This document shows positions 1 to 11,940 of a stretch of DNA of 64,000 nt, in pieces (within the stretch, counting starts at the first letter, position 1; each line of letters begins with the position of its first letter). A program made the translations under genes and the position numbers. Source of the DNA: Pseudopithomyces maydicus (Eukaryota > Ascomycota > Dothideomycetes > Pleosporales > Didymosphaeriaceae); NCBI GenBank assembly GCA_026873275.1, contig JANTUC010000007.1:1736001-1800000 (forward strand), given 5' to 3'. The notes under the pieces are model-generated. The model searched no databases, was not told where the DNA came from, and worked only from the letters and a program-made list of their open reading frames with translations.

Positions 1-177
1 CGGTTCTCAAGAAGGCGGGTGAGTAGATTCGGATCATGTGTGGTCATAAACCAGGGTCACTGATGGGCCGGCTCAGGTTTGTTCGGTCTCTTCACGCCTG
101 ATGAGTGGATCAATGGCGGCAGTCCTGGCCGAAAGTTCGTGGGTGAGACGGCCAAGAGAGAACTCAGTATCGGATAA
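1..177 (+). CDS. 3' end of an unidentified protein-coding gene (cut by window edge)
   Basis: The last two exons of a plus-strand gene are visible: 1-18 and 77-177, separated by a 58-nt intron (19-76) that starts GTGAGT and ends CTCAG. Splicing joins GCG-G to GT-TTG, giving a tail reading VLKKAGLFGLFTPDEW, then INGGSPGRKFVGETAKRELS, then IG and a TAA stop at 175-177. The tail has no low complexity and reads as real protein, but it is too short for me to name a family. The unspliced reading meets a stop inside the intron, which supports the splice. Confidence 0.55.
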
Positions 178-832
178 AAGAAATTGACGGTGTTTTATTT
201 ACGATCGCAGACTACTACAAATGAACTGTCTACCTAAACGGCGTGGTCATGAACCGCTTCCACAACCGCTTCCCCTTCCACTAAACCACGGGCACAACTC
301 TCCCACTGCCGAAAACTCTATTGTATCCAAATTTTACTGTGTAACTATGCATGATTTTCCACTGCAAAGTAATGAATTGAGTAAGGAAATGGATAGCCAA
401 GATAAATGACTTCTTATAGTAGCGCAAAAATATTCGACAGTACAATTTCATGTGACCTCTCCCGATATGACGACATTACTCCAAAACCATTCTGACGATC
501 TGTCAACATGCGAATAGATGAATTCGCTAACATTAATTGAGTCTAGATTTGAATTGCAGTCGTGATATCATATTCCATAATCATTGAATCCTCGCTTACT
601 CTGCTTTCCCCATGGACGAAGCGAAACCTTGGTCACTTTCCCTACCGTCGCTATATACAACACAAACAGCCCGATCGCCATGTACAATAACCCTTAACTA
701 TTTAACGAAACAAACTCTTTAATTTAAACATGATGCTCGAAAAGGGAAACCGAATTATCTAAAACCCCATGCCAATCCTCGTCACATTACCAAACATGTT
801 TCCGAGCTTTCCAAACAGAGAGAACAAACAAA
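178..832. other. gene-free stretch between convergent genes
   Basis: AT-rich sequence between the 3' end of the left-edge gene and the 3' end of the Cys-rich gene on the other strand. No reading frame with coding character, RNA gene or repeat was recognised. It probably holds the two 3' untranslated regions. Confidence 0.5.
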
Positions 833-1515
833 TCACAAGTTGATGTGCTGATAACATGTCAGACACCAGGGCTCTCCTTCTTCTCCGACTTCCACCACGC
901 AATCTTTACAAGCGTCCTTTTGACAGCCGGAACATTGTCTTGCGCAGATATAACATGTCCGTTGTTCGCATTTGAGACAGTCCATGTAGTTTTCGAGTTC
1001 TCGTTTTCGCTTTGGAGCAGTGCCGCAGGCGTGGCAAGAGCGGAGGTCTGAGCTGGTTGGTATGTGTGCTCGCTGAACAGGCGGTGAGCTTGGAATGTCG
1101 ACTTCGATATCCATCAAGTGCGATGACGTCTTGGCGAGCTTGGGGTTTGTACGTTTCATTTGCTTGACCGGCCGCCGTTCGAAGTTTGGAGGTGCTGATG
1201 TTTTCGAGAAGGTTCGGTACTCGTTCGGTCCATGTACTGCGGGATGTAATCTGACGAAAGCTTCGCTGGTGGGGAGCGCGATAGCAGAGCGTGGCCACCT
1301 GAGCCGAGTCGATCGAGTTCGGCAGAACAGAGCGATATATGTTTTGGGCTCGGGCCCTCTGTGGTGTCGTCCCCCGATCTTTTCCTCTTGCCAGGGCCAG
1401 CCATGAGCTGCGAATCGACGGTATCAGGGTATGGCTGAGCACGGGTTGCTGCTGGAAGTGGGTGTTGAGTGTATGCGGGGTTGTGGCCGAATAAGCCGGA
1501 TGTTATGTACACCAT
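833..1515 (-). CDS. Cys-rich zinc-binding-type hypothetical protein, frame broken once
   Basis: The N-terminal frame starts at an ATG whose first base is 1515 (MVYITSGLFGHNP) and runs to about 1201. The C-terminal frame resumes as KTSAPPNFERRPVKQMKR and ends with a TAA at 833. The C-terminal half holds paired cysteines (CHAC, CLKC, CYIC, CSGC, then single Cys, ending WCLTCY), the pattern of a structural zinc site; the middle is basic and Ser/Pro-rich. The two halves are in different frames; one extra base in the AAAA run (1201-1204, written TTTT on the plus strand) would join them as SRKTSAPP and give about 227 residues. No good intron of suitable length was found. I do not recognise a named family. 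Confidence 0.5.
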
Positions 1516-2070
1516 AATAGTGGGAATTGAGGTGCGGTAAAGACGATGCGGCGGCAGAGTGGCCAATGCGGAAGGAGCGATGGCGGCAAACGCCGTAGGA
1601 GGCAACTGCGGTATGAATGTGATGATGCTCGAATATGCAGAACGCTAGAGAAACAATAAGGACTGGTAGCACCTAAGAATGAACGACGTCTACGGCTGGT
1701 GGTGCCTAGAGGAGGTGGTGGAGAGGTTGTTGATCTGGATTCTGACGGGCGGACGGCGACCTTGCTCGGAATCAACTAGCTCCTTCCGATATGCAGGGAT
1801 TCCCGCCGCCGACTGCTTCACGTATCGCCAAGCCCCGCGGCGCGTCGAAGTGGCCTCCGTTTCGTGTTGCCTCCCTAACAATCACTTGTATACGTCGTTC
1901 TACGTCTTGTGTGTCTGGGTCTGGTTCTGGTTCTGATTGGGCTGGGAGCGGAGCGTTGTATGGTTTTCAGCATTGTTGTGATACCCCCTGAAGTGTATTT
2001 GTTTTAAAAAGTAAACGATAGCCACCCACGATCGTTATTACCTGCACACAGTCGTGCAGCGCTCCGTCTC
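1516..2070. promoter_or_regulatory. divergent intergenic region between the Cys-rich and ELMO genes
   Basis: A 555-bp head-to-head spacer. It must carry the promoters of both flanking genes. No motif was recognised with confidence. Confidence 0.4.
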
Positions 2071-4317
2071 ATGGACAACACCAATGTTCCCGAGCTGGTC
2101 GCCCGGCTCGGGAGTGATGAAGAGTCGGTGCGCAAAATGGCAGTCTTCAAGCTGCAGAATGCCATTGGCGACCCCTCGTTCGCAGACGTCTTCATACAGG
2201 AAGGGGGCCTGTCCAAGCTGAGGTATCTGGCCCTGCACTCGACTGGAAACACGCTGGCATACTGTCTCACATCTCTCTCACGCCTTTTGGAACTTGACAA
2301 AGGATGGGATCACGTCACAGACGAACTTATCAAGAGGGTCAGTACACGGGCAAGCATAACCAACTATGGCACATCTGCTGATAGCGCATAGGTCGTCGGG
2401 CTCGTTGTTGCGCAGCCTCTCGTCAATGTCAACCGTGGCGCCATGTCTGTCCTCGCTGCCATCGTTGGCAGCCCCTCGCACCGCAACTCTATGCCAGGCG
2501 TCACTGGCTTTCAGCGCTTGAAGCCCATCGTCGAGTCGCACAAGCAGTTCCTGCCTTCTCTGGTCGAGAAAATGACTTCTGCCGACCACGCACTTTGCGC
2601 GAACTCCCTCCAGCTTATAAATGCCCTTATGCGAGATACCATAGCGAATGAAGCCGATACCGAATGGCCCCGGTTTATAAAGCAATTGCAGGAGCTGGGT
2701 GTTATAAAGAGCGTGTATGGACTCATGCAGGGTTCTGCCGTGCAAGATCTAGCGCACCCGTTGCTCGACTTCCAGTCCTTGACCAAGAACCTCCTGCGCC
2801 GATGGCGAGATGAGAAGGTGGATTTGGAAAAGGCTGACCATCGCAGAGCCATACGAGGGTTGCATGTCGCGAGCAATCCTGATCAGCCAGGGACGGACCC
2901 TAAAGGAAGTAAGCGACAGAACCCTGCCAAATGGAGGCGCTTGGGTTTTGAGACTGAATCACCAGCATTTGAGTTTGGTTCCACGGGTTTCCTGGGGCTG
3001 ATGGACCTCACTGACTTTGTTTACAAGAACGAAGATGGCTTCCAGAAATTGCTGCTGGAGCAATCAGCAGAGCCGCTCGATCAGCGCTGCCCTGTCGCTC
3101 GTGCAAGTCTCGCCGTAACCTCCATCTTGTTCGATCATTTTGAAGTTGAAAAATTGGATGACTCTGAAACCAACCGATACACTGTTCTAGATTCACGAGC
3201 AAACTTTGAAAGGGCCTTTAGACCTTTGCTTTTGCATTGGTCCAGACTCCACACGAGCGGTCTGAATGCATTCATTCGGCTGTGGAAGGCAGCAGGGGCG
3301 CAGTTGGAAGATTTTGAGAAGATCGAAGAATTGGTACGAATATTGACTGAGCAGATTGTCGGTCAGGCACCTCGAACCAAAGAGATCAAGGATGTTGAGG
3401 AAGACCTGGCTGAGTTTGATATTCAGCGGTTGCGAGAGCTTCAGATGGAGCTGCTTGAACTCACATATGAGGATGCTTGGGGTCATCATTTACGGTTTGT
3501 GCCTCGACTCGAGTCTGCCTTCCTTTGTACTAACCCTGCGTAGACAAGTTCGAGACGAGCTCAATCATGAGGCACTGCAATTTGTTAAAGAGCAGCGCAT
3601 CAGGTGCCTACTCCAGGGCGCCTGGTTTCCACAAACCATGAACTATAGTACGGAGACAGGACCGATTACAAGCAAAACGGTCACTCGAACCGTCCCTTCA
3701 GCCTGGCGGTTCGTTCGACTTTCACACAATCGGAGGTTCTTGCATTTTTCGGACTTCGATGAAAGATTACCAACAGAGCCTAGACTGGACGCCTTGCAAG
3801 AGAAAAGTAGGTTCATTTACCGCTTTGTGGCTAGTTTACGCTCTTTCGCTGACATGCATTTGCAGTCGATCTCTCCATCGTATCTTCGGTTGTTAGCAAC
3901 GTGTCTGCGTCAGCTCCATCGACATCGTCATCTGACAGCACGCTTCGCGAAGCTAGCCATGCGAATACGTCAACAAGGATAACTATACACGGCTATGTAC
4001 CTCTGCAAAGCCACTCGCGACAAAAGTCAGACGCATCCAAAGCCACGCAGAAAGAATCGGTCCTACTTCAGCTCCATCCCCAAAGCCACACGTTGGCGTC
4101 GGAATGGCTGGACGGGCTGTTGATGCTGCTCAACCAGCAGCCGATCACAGCTGACACTAACAAACTCATCAAGCTCATTGGGGGCTACGGACTTAAGATT
4201 CGACTCCTTAACGTACGGTATGAGGACGTAGGCATAGAGGAGCCGATCCTACCCAGCCGCGAGGGACTGGATGATGACTACTATTACGACATTGGCGGGA
4301 TGGAGGCCGGGGGTTGA
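2071..4317 (+). CDS. ELMO/CED-12 family protein (Dock-ELMO guanine nucleotide exchange partner)
   Basis: Four exons: 2071-2337, 2392-3494, 3544-3806, 3866-4317; introns of 54, 49 and 59 nt; 694 residues. An N-terminal armadillo-like part (VPELVARLGSDEESVRKMAV) is followed by the ELMO domain, recognised by TGFLGLMDLTDFVYKNEDGF and PVARASLAVTSILF, and then a PH-like region (exons 3-4: IRCLLQGAWFP, RRFLHFSDF, IDLSIVSSV) and an acidic tail ending DYYYDIGGMEAGG. ELMO proteins bind DOCK180-type proteins and together activate Rac/Cdc42-type GTPases for polarised growth and actin control; fungal members work with a Dck1-like partner. Splice choices keep the PH-like region in one frame. Its promoter lies in the 555-bp divergent spacer shared with the Cys-rich gene. 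Confidence 0.85.
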
Positions 4318-5746
4318 ATCCACAGACTCCACAGCAACAGGACGGCTGCAGGCAATGCAGCTGGCTTCGGTCGCATGTTTCTAGCACAGCAACGTGGCTG
4401 TCAGCGGCATGTCACCTGGTGCGCATGTACTTACAGTACATGTTAGGTTTGTAGGTACCTGCAGTCCGGTAAGAAGATACGATCGGTCAGGTCGACGTGA
4501 CAGGCTCGGATCTGGCGCTAATGCGGTGGGTGACGACTTGGCGGAAGCACATTTTGGGGATTTGGGTCGACAGGGGTGGTGTGGTTGCTAATTACTAGTT
4601 CTATTGATGTGGAAGAGGCGGCGAGTGTTGTCATTCTATTTAGATACCCTCGGTTCTACGGCAGCGTAGCACCACATTTTCGAAAATGGAACGTTGAAGG
4701 CTTCACTTTCCCCAGGGTGGCAAGGTGGTCGCTCAGCTCCGGGTGCGCAACCATGGGACACGGCATATGTTGGGTGTGGGTGAGGATATCGCGCGCAGGG
4801 AGGTGTTCGAGAACCACACGGTGGCGGTCGAGGCGCTGCTAGCTGAGGACGACGGCGCGCCATAGGGGCAGCATCAATATCCTGGCGTCAATCAGGGCTA
4901 AATCTTGGGGAAGCCCAGTGGGGCGCTCACCGTGTTTTCTGTTCCTGAGCAGACCCCGGCCTGAAACAGCGGGCGGGATGCCAGCGGGGGCGCAAAGACG
5001 CGGTACCACGAAGCAGGCTGCCATTGGTGGGCACGACGTGGGCTTGGGCTGTGGCCGCAATGCCTGGTGGTGAGCATATCCGCAGCACGCGCGAATCGCC
5101 TCGTGGTATCGTGTTGCTGGGCTTCCCATGCTCCAGGGATCAAGCGGCCGCGGGCTCGTCGAGTGGCCTGAGTGGGTGTGATGGAGACATTGCGACGGGC
5201 ACTGTGACGGCTACTGACGAACCGCCGGTGACGGCCAGGCGCTGCGATGCTCCATTTGGCGGCGCAGTAGTGGTGGATGGCTGCATATGGTTCGGATGGT
5301 CGCTGCAGCCGCCAGCGCGTCGTGCTCCCTTGGTGAATGGTCTGCCCTGCGAGCCCATTGCGCATTGCCTGATCAACCCGCCTTGTGTAAAGTAAACTCA
5401 ACCCGACGCCGTTTGCTCTGCCTAGTTCTTATACCGCCGCTGCCCTTCACCACGCTTTTCTGGCCTTCACCACCAGGCCGACCAGGACGACTCGCCCATT
5501 TCAGCCTGGCCACCACTGGCCGCCGCCTCCACTCCAGGGCTCGCTCACCACCATTTGCCAACACACACCCAACAACGCTCGTGCTGACCCCCCGCCCGCC
5601 AGGGTGCGACCCTCGACAGCACATGTCTTAGGTACATAGTACCTACATAGTGCCCACTGGAGCGAACCTGATCATCTTTACCTCTCCAACCACACCACAT
5701 TGCATCTGCCACACCATCCCACATCCCACCCTGCCCCGCCGGCACC
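4318..5746. other. gene-free stretch upstream of the Ser-rich gene
   Basis: About 1.4 kb, increasingly GC- and pyrimidine-rich to the right (5400-5746), as expected for a fungal promoter and 5' leader. Open frames on both strands here lack coding character. No repeat or RNA gene was seen. Confidence 0.5.
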
Positions 5747-7382
5747 ATGAAGAAGAGGGAAAGGGCAACACCCCCGTGCTCGCATGCCGAGTTTGAGTCT
5801 CTGCCAGAACCATTGAGGTGCGTACAACCAGGCGACTTTTGGAATCGACCCTGCACCCGTGATTTGCTAGGCAAATGTGACTGTGATAGGGGCGCATAAA
5901 CGTCTTCCCATCCACCCCGCCGCGGCTCGCGTACCTGACGCCATGGTGCTGACTAGAAACAGGCGAAAGTACTTTAGCTCCCTCGAGCGTCTGCGCATTG
6001 CAGAGGAACATGCCCTGCACGAGCTGCAAGGGGAGCACAAAAGCCAACCGCGCCCCTCGCGCGCAAAGTCCACCGCTCATCGTCGTCAACTGTCCATACT
6101 GCCGCTAGCATCGTCACGTCGCCGACTCGCACGCGCCGAGAGCCTAAGGCACGACCATTACGTCGCGCAGGCCGACGCTTCGTTCTTCTTGTCGCTCCCG
6201 CCCAAGGTCCAGCGGAGTGCCTTTTCGCGTGAGGAGCAGACCATTCTCGTCGGTCGTTGTGACGTTGCCTCGTCCCACGGATCGCCCTTGCCCTCCTCCC
6301 ACAGCCAGCTCCTGCACCACGCCGAGCAGCAACGCCTCCGTGACTTTCGCTTCGGCTTCGCCCACGACCAGGACCACCACAGCGCCACTTCCCTGCCGTT
6401 ACGAGGACGCTCGCTCAGAAGGAGATCCAGTGTGTCGTCGGCCGACATCTCGCCCACCCGAGCCTCGCCCTACGGCCAGACCCAAGAGCTGGAAGCAGAC
6501 AGCGAGAGCACCCTGTTGTATCTCGACCCCATGAGCCCGCTAGCCACGCCGCCCCCAAGGGCAAACTACAGACGCACCCTGTCGCTCACCCACATCCCCC
6601 TCCGCCGCCCCGCGTCGTCGTCGTCCTTCTCACCCGAGCCCCTGTCACCCCGCGGTATCACCCATTGGCATCAGCGGTCACATTCGCAGTCCGCCTCCGG
6701 ACGACGCTCTTCGCACACGCCCCAGGCCCCAGTATTCGACCCCGAGGCTACCCACTACCGCGATGCCGAGACGCGCAAGAAGCTGCAGTTCCTTGCCTCG
6801 CCGCAAAAATTCGACGAGGCCGTCGAGTTCGGCTTTCCTTCCACCAGCGTTAACGACCTTACCCCACCCCACTACCAGCTCCCGCCGATCAGCACCGACG
6901 CTCGGAACTTCAGTCGTGACATGCAGACCTTCCTGAAGGATGACCGCATATCTTTCCTCGAGGACCATGACGATGAGAACCGGGGTCTTGAGTCCGACAG
7001 CGAGTCTGTTGCCGACTTTGAGTCTCCCGTCACCCCATCTAGCGTCGGAGTCTCCTTCCGATATCATGGTCGCAAGCAGTCATCCAACTTTTCTTCGTCT
7101 ATGGATTCCAATGGCGTGCCTCTGATCCATCCGGTGACAGGTCGTTTCAACCGCGAGATGACCCTCCGCATGACTCTCACTCGACCGGATCTCAGGGCAG
7201 ATGAGGAGCAATTATACGGTTGGCAAGGGCAGAAGAACACCAAGGACGACCCGTTCGCCTTGGAAGATCTTCCGCTTTCAGACGATATGAACGGAACAAA
7301 AGGCCCATTCTACGTCAAGCCGAAGCCCCATGGCAACCTCGTCAGTCGTCTCTTCAAGCGCGCCAGCAAGAAGGGCCGTTAG
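5747..7382 (+). CDS. conserved fungal protein of unknown function, Ser/Pro-rich
   Basis: Two exons: 5747-5817 and 5963-7382 (145-nt intron starting GTGCGT); 496 residues. Exon 1 encodes MKKRERATPPCSHAEFESLP; the splice restores RRKYFSSLERLRIAEEHALH, a block I believe is conserved in related fungal proteins. An alternative start inside the intron (5877) would give a longer uninterrupted frame, but it replaces that block with unrelated residues. The middle (about 60-350) is Ser/Arg/Pro-rich and probably disordered, with several SP/TP sites. The C-terminal part (FNREMTLRMTLTRPDLRADE, then NLVSRLFKRASKKGR) is basic and looks conserved. No catalytic domain, signal peptide or membrane segment is visible, and I cannot assign a function. 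Confidence 0.65.
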
Positions 7383-9753
7383 ATGACAAGCACTCTGCTT
7401 CGTTCTCTACGAATTACGAGCACTTAGACGATGCATCTCTCACGACACAAAACACATCCCACCTCAGCTGAGATGATTTCTTTGACTTTTTTCTATTCTT
7501 GAACACATTGTTTTTCACTTGGACGGTTGTCTTCGACACCGTGCTTTCTTTGTATAATTTAGCGGGCGTTGGATCTGGCTTGGGCCAACTCTACGGTCGG
7601 CTTTCAGGCCCTGACCTCTTTCCTTACATTGTACATTATACCAGCTAGCATCTTGCATGACCGAGACGAGAAGAGACGAAGAAGACGGCAGTTGGTAATT
7701 CATGCGCTTGAAAACGGCCGAGCCTATCAGCCGCCGATGCTACTATTGGTTACGGGTCTGGCACTATGATTGCAGGATTGGAGGATGGTAGATACCCCAT
7801 GACGAGATTGATGAACAAAAATCAAAGTACGAGAAACCATTTGTCTATACCTTTCCATTCTTGGCTTGAGCTCTTTCTATTCTGGTGACGCCGTATGTAA
7901 TTCCGAGGTTCTATTTTCTGCTCCTTACGTAGTCGCACCCACTTGATTCCTCTCATCCGGTTTCCTCTTTCCTAACTAACTATGCTATCGTCTTTCGGTC
8001 CGCTGATCGGCGAGCTTCATGTTCCGCTCCAAGTAAGTATCACCAAGTACGTGCACAGTGGGGCTTCCCGCGAGCTACGCTACATGCGCATCGCACGCAT
8101 TACTCGCAGGGCAAACCTACCCTCGTGCTGGGAGGCACTACGGAGAGTTTTTTCTCTTTTCTTCTTCTACGATCACTATTCCGATGCGGTGCGGTGCGGT
8201 GCCTACATGCGTACATCTGCAGTGTACCTCGTATGTATGTACGTGCCTGCGAGACATTGCTTTTTCTCCTCGCCCCGATGCGGATCGTCGTGACGGATGG
8301 GGTGAAGGTTGACTCGTCCCGTGTACCCCGGCGCATGAATGTAATGTCCCCAGTGGGCCGGCCTATCTCCCTCCTCTGCCGTTCGACCGTTGCTCATATT
8401 GCAGATACGACGGATGCACAGTAGAGAAAGGTACATACTTCCTCCGTATGGATGGAAGAGTTCCATCGAACACGACTAGCCCCAAACACGATAGCACCGA
8501 AGCATGTGTGTTCTTTTTCACGAGGCGATCGATAACATTCGACGATGCATGCAGGTTGCTTGCTGCGTGGTTGCACTCACACGTGTGTCTGTGGTCATGG
8601 TACATACGCCGCGCGAGTCAACCCTACCTAGACGCGGCCCGCATCGCACTGCACGGCGGATTTATACCTCCCCCTCGGCGGCGCAGCGTACCTAGTCCCG
8701 GGGACAGAGTCATGGTCATGGAGGCGCTCGGCGGCATGTCCCGCTGAGCGAGGGCCTCTGACGCGCCGTCCCGGGCGCATCGCATCGCGACAGCACAGCG
8801 CATAGAGCGGCTATGGCAATCCACATTGTACGGGGACCAAGAGACGGATGCCTGGAAGGTACCAGATGGAAAAAATGGAGTAAAAATGTAGCCGGTGTTT
8901 CGATGCCTGGTCGCCGGGGCGGTGTGTTTGCGCTGCAGTGGAGGATGGTGCGCATGCGCGACATCGTCGAAGGTTCTGCGCTAAGGGGCGGGTGTGCCTG
9001 CGTTCCGCATGGGTGGTAGCATGGGTAGTCCATGGGTCGTCCATGGTGGTCGATGGATGAGTGTTTAGCAGTGCACGGATCGAGGGCTAGCCGAATGGAA
9101 TTTTGCTACGGTAGTTGTGGCGCATTTGAGAGGCTGGGCATGTGTTTACGATGCGGTGGATTGGTGGGATAGGTGTGTGGACAGGGCAGGGCTTGTACGG
9201 TGAGTCGGCAAGTTGGTCTGTAAAACTGTTGTTTCGAAGATATCGAGTCTGTCTGGGGTGGAGAGTCTTACCTGGGTACTTCGACAGGTGAATGGCTATT
9301 GCAACATGACTCAATTCAATACATCTTATGTATAGGATGGCTATGACATGCCGTGTGATGGGGTGTGACGTGACCAGAACAGGAATGAGCACCATCGTCA
9401 AAGGGTAGTGAGAAAGTATAGGCTGCGGCCCCCGTGGCTATTGTGAAAGCAGTTTAATCAATGCTGCATTTATCACGTCGACAAATTGCTCTCGCCACCA
9501 CAGACATTCAGGCTATAGGGATGACAAGAAGAGCGGTGACAGTAGTCTATGGGTTGATAAGATCGTCATATAACCCCTTCAAACGTCAGCTTAGTTGGTC
9601 TCTGAAGGCGACCCCGAAGCTTCCGGTTCTGCTTCAGGTTGATTATCGGAATCATAAACGCGAGATATTGGTTTCCATCAATGTCGTCTCATTACTCTTG
9701 TGGTATTTTTAAGATTCAACGCTAGTCTATACATGTGACCGTACGCGGTGCGT
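7383..9753. other. gene-free stretch with a small GCGGT repeat
   Basis: About 2.4 kb between the convergent 3' ends of the Ser-rich gene and CCT4. Only scattered low-quality open frames occur. Small local features are a GCGGT tandem near 8186-8202 and three close copies of CCATGG/GTCCATGG near 9020-9045. No gene is supported. Confidence 0.5.
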
Positions 9754-11603
9754 TTACCTCGAAAGAGCAATGTCGTCGATTCTTAGAATCATTTTGACCG
9801 TCTCGGCTGCCAACTCGATAGCGCTGGTGCTCACCAGCAGTGGCTGCAGCACGTTCTCCTCGGCGATGTCGTTCTTCACGCCTCCGCTCTTGATACTGAC
9901 ACCCGCATTCCTCTGGTCTTGTGCGTGACGGTGCCTCAGCTCTGTCACAACCTTGATGCTGTTCAGACCGGCATTCTCTGCCAATGTGGTAGGGATGACC
10001 TCCATGGCATCCGCAAATGCTTTCCAGCAGATAGCCTCGGTGCCTGTGAGCTCACGTGCCTTGATGGCAAGTCGGTGTGCGATCTCGGTTTCAGGAGCAC
10101 CTCCACCTGCGAGGAGAGCCTTCTTCTTGACAAGCGAGCGGATAGCGCAATGCGCATCGTGCAGCGAGCGCTCAGTCTCCTCCAAGATCAAGGAATTTGC
10201 ACCCCGGCAAACGATAGACACGGTCGACGAAGCAGCCTTGACACCAGATACCTTAACGTACCGTGCTCCCGAGGCTTGAACTTCCTCGACGAGATCGGCG
10301 GAGCCGAGCTTGTCTTCTGTGAATGAATCGATGTCGGCGATGGGCTTGCAGCCAGTGCTCTACGCCTAGTCAATATGGAACGAAGTGCATGTATCAGGAT
10401 ACTAACCTTGCAAATGAACTCGATCTCCTCTCGCTCGACGTCCTTGACGACAAGGATCTTGAGCTTGGACAAGAAGTGCAAGCTGAGATCGTTGACTGCG
10501 TCGCGGAGGATAGATTTCTGGATAAAGAGCACATTGCACTTGGCTTTCTGGATCTTCTTGACCATGTTGAGCAAATATGTCCGCTCCTCCTTGAGGATCT
10601 TGTCCATCTGCCTGTAGTCGTTGACAACAATCTGGTTCTCCATGTCTGGCTTGGGAGGGCTAAGCTGGAACTGTATCAGACCGATCCTTGCCTTCTCTTT
10701 TATTGTTGGGCCTCCGGCGCTCTTGACTACAGGCTGGTGCAGGACCAAACCGTCCGTCATTTCACTGTCTTCGATAGTGCCGCCTGGCTTCTTGATTATC
10801 CTGATGTTCTTCAAGTCTACGTTGTCGGCAGTCTTGGGGTCGATGACCTTGAGCACCGAGTCGACGGCCATGGCGGGCAGCTTAGGCTCCTGTGCAACGA
10901 TCTTGGACGATAGCGCGGTTGTAGCGGTCTTTAGCAGAGTGGGGCGGTCGCTCAACGAGATGGGTATCGACATGTCGGTGAGAATCTCAATCGAGTGTGC
11001 GGCAGCGCGCTGGAAGGCTTCTGAGATGACGGTGGGGTGGATGCCCTTGGCCAGTAACCGCTCAGCAGCGCCCAATAGACTGCCTGCTATGACGACGACT
11101 GATGTGGTGCCATCTCCTGCCTCGATGTCTTGGGCGTGTGCGAGGTCGACGAGCATCTTCGCGGAGGGGTGCATGACGCTCATTTGCTTCAGCATGGTCG
11201 CGCCGTCGTTGGTGATGATGGTCTCTCCCTTTCCGGTTTGGATCTAACACGAATGAATACTTGTACTCGAGTACCATATGGTGGGAGCATACCATCTTGT
11301 CCATTCCCTTGGGCCCAAGCGACTATAGTTGTGTCAGTTCTGGTTCACCCCGCCCCTCCATAGCTCAACGTACGGTTCGGATTGCATCGGACACAGCTGG
11401 GGATACAGGTCAGTTTGAGCTGGTTTTACGCATTTCAGAGCTCTCCATACCTCTTGCAGCAACGATGTTGGCTATGCGCACAGCTCTAGGCTTCTCCTTG
11501 TCCTGGTGCAGCTGTCAGTCAATGTTTTTACAGCTTCGAGGGGCGCTTCTACCTTGAAGGCGGCATTTCCGCCACCACCGCCAGACGCTACTTGGGCTGC
11601 CAT
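9754..11603 (-). CDS. CCT4: CCT/TRiC chaperonin subunit delta
   Basis: Six exons on the minus strand: 11553-11603, 11451-11502, 11374-11396 (23 nt), 11293-11322 (30 nt), 10407-11243, 9754-10359; 532 residues, the usual CCT4 size. It shows the group II chaperonin nucleotide-site motifs TSLGPKGMDKM, TNDGATMLKQM and AGDGTTSVVVIAG, and near the C terminus GGGAPETEIAHRL. The delta-type block STGCKPIADIDSFTEDKLG identifies the subunit. CCT folds actin, tubulin and many WD40 proteins in the cytosol. The first four exons are very short (23-52 nt), so the N terminus depends on several splices; all phases agree. It is transcribed away from RPT1 with a 337-bp spacer. Confidence 0.93.
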
Positions 11604-11940
11604 TTTGTGTGTATTTGGGATTTACAGGACGAAAAAGGGTATCGCAAGTGGTGCTGGGCGTCGTTGCTGCCTCGTTAATTCTGGGGTCAACGCGATAAAT
11701 TCGAGGCGCGCGGCGGGCAAACTTCGGGAGGTGCGGCCGAAGCGCCGATTCGCCGACCTTCTGACAGCTACCTTCACGCATTACAACAGTCACTCGCCAT
11801 CCATACCACGACAACATCGCCGCCTCCCCTCACTTGTACCGCCCCTGCTGCTGCCGGATCTGCACCGGCCTCTCCGCGACTACTCCCGTCCATCACCTCC
11901 GCTTCCACGGCCGACGCCGCACGTCGCCCAGAGCGCAACC
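11604..11940. promoter_or_regulatory. bidirectional promoter region CCT4 / RPT1
   Basis: A 337-bp head-to-head spacer between the start codons of a cytosolic chaperonin subunit and a proteasome ATPase. The RPT1 side is CT- and C-rich (about 11780-11930), typical of a fungal 5' leader. A GGCGGGCAAA stretch near 11715 only loosely resembles the yeast proteasome element GGTGGCAAA; I do not call it as that site. Confidence 0.5.

Noticed and set aside
4318..5746. Possible genes in GC-rich frames of 80-170 codons on both strands
   Set aside because: Frames on both strands overlap each other, lack splice support and show no family features.
11710..11725. Proteasome-associated control element in the CCT4/RPT1 spacer
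   Set aside because: GGCGGGCAAA differs from GGTGGCAAA in an added base and one change; not convincing.
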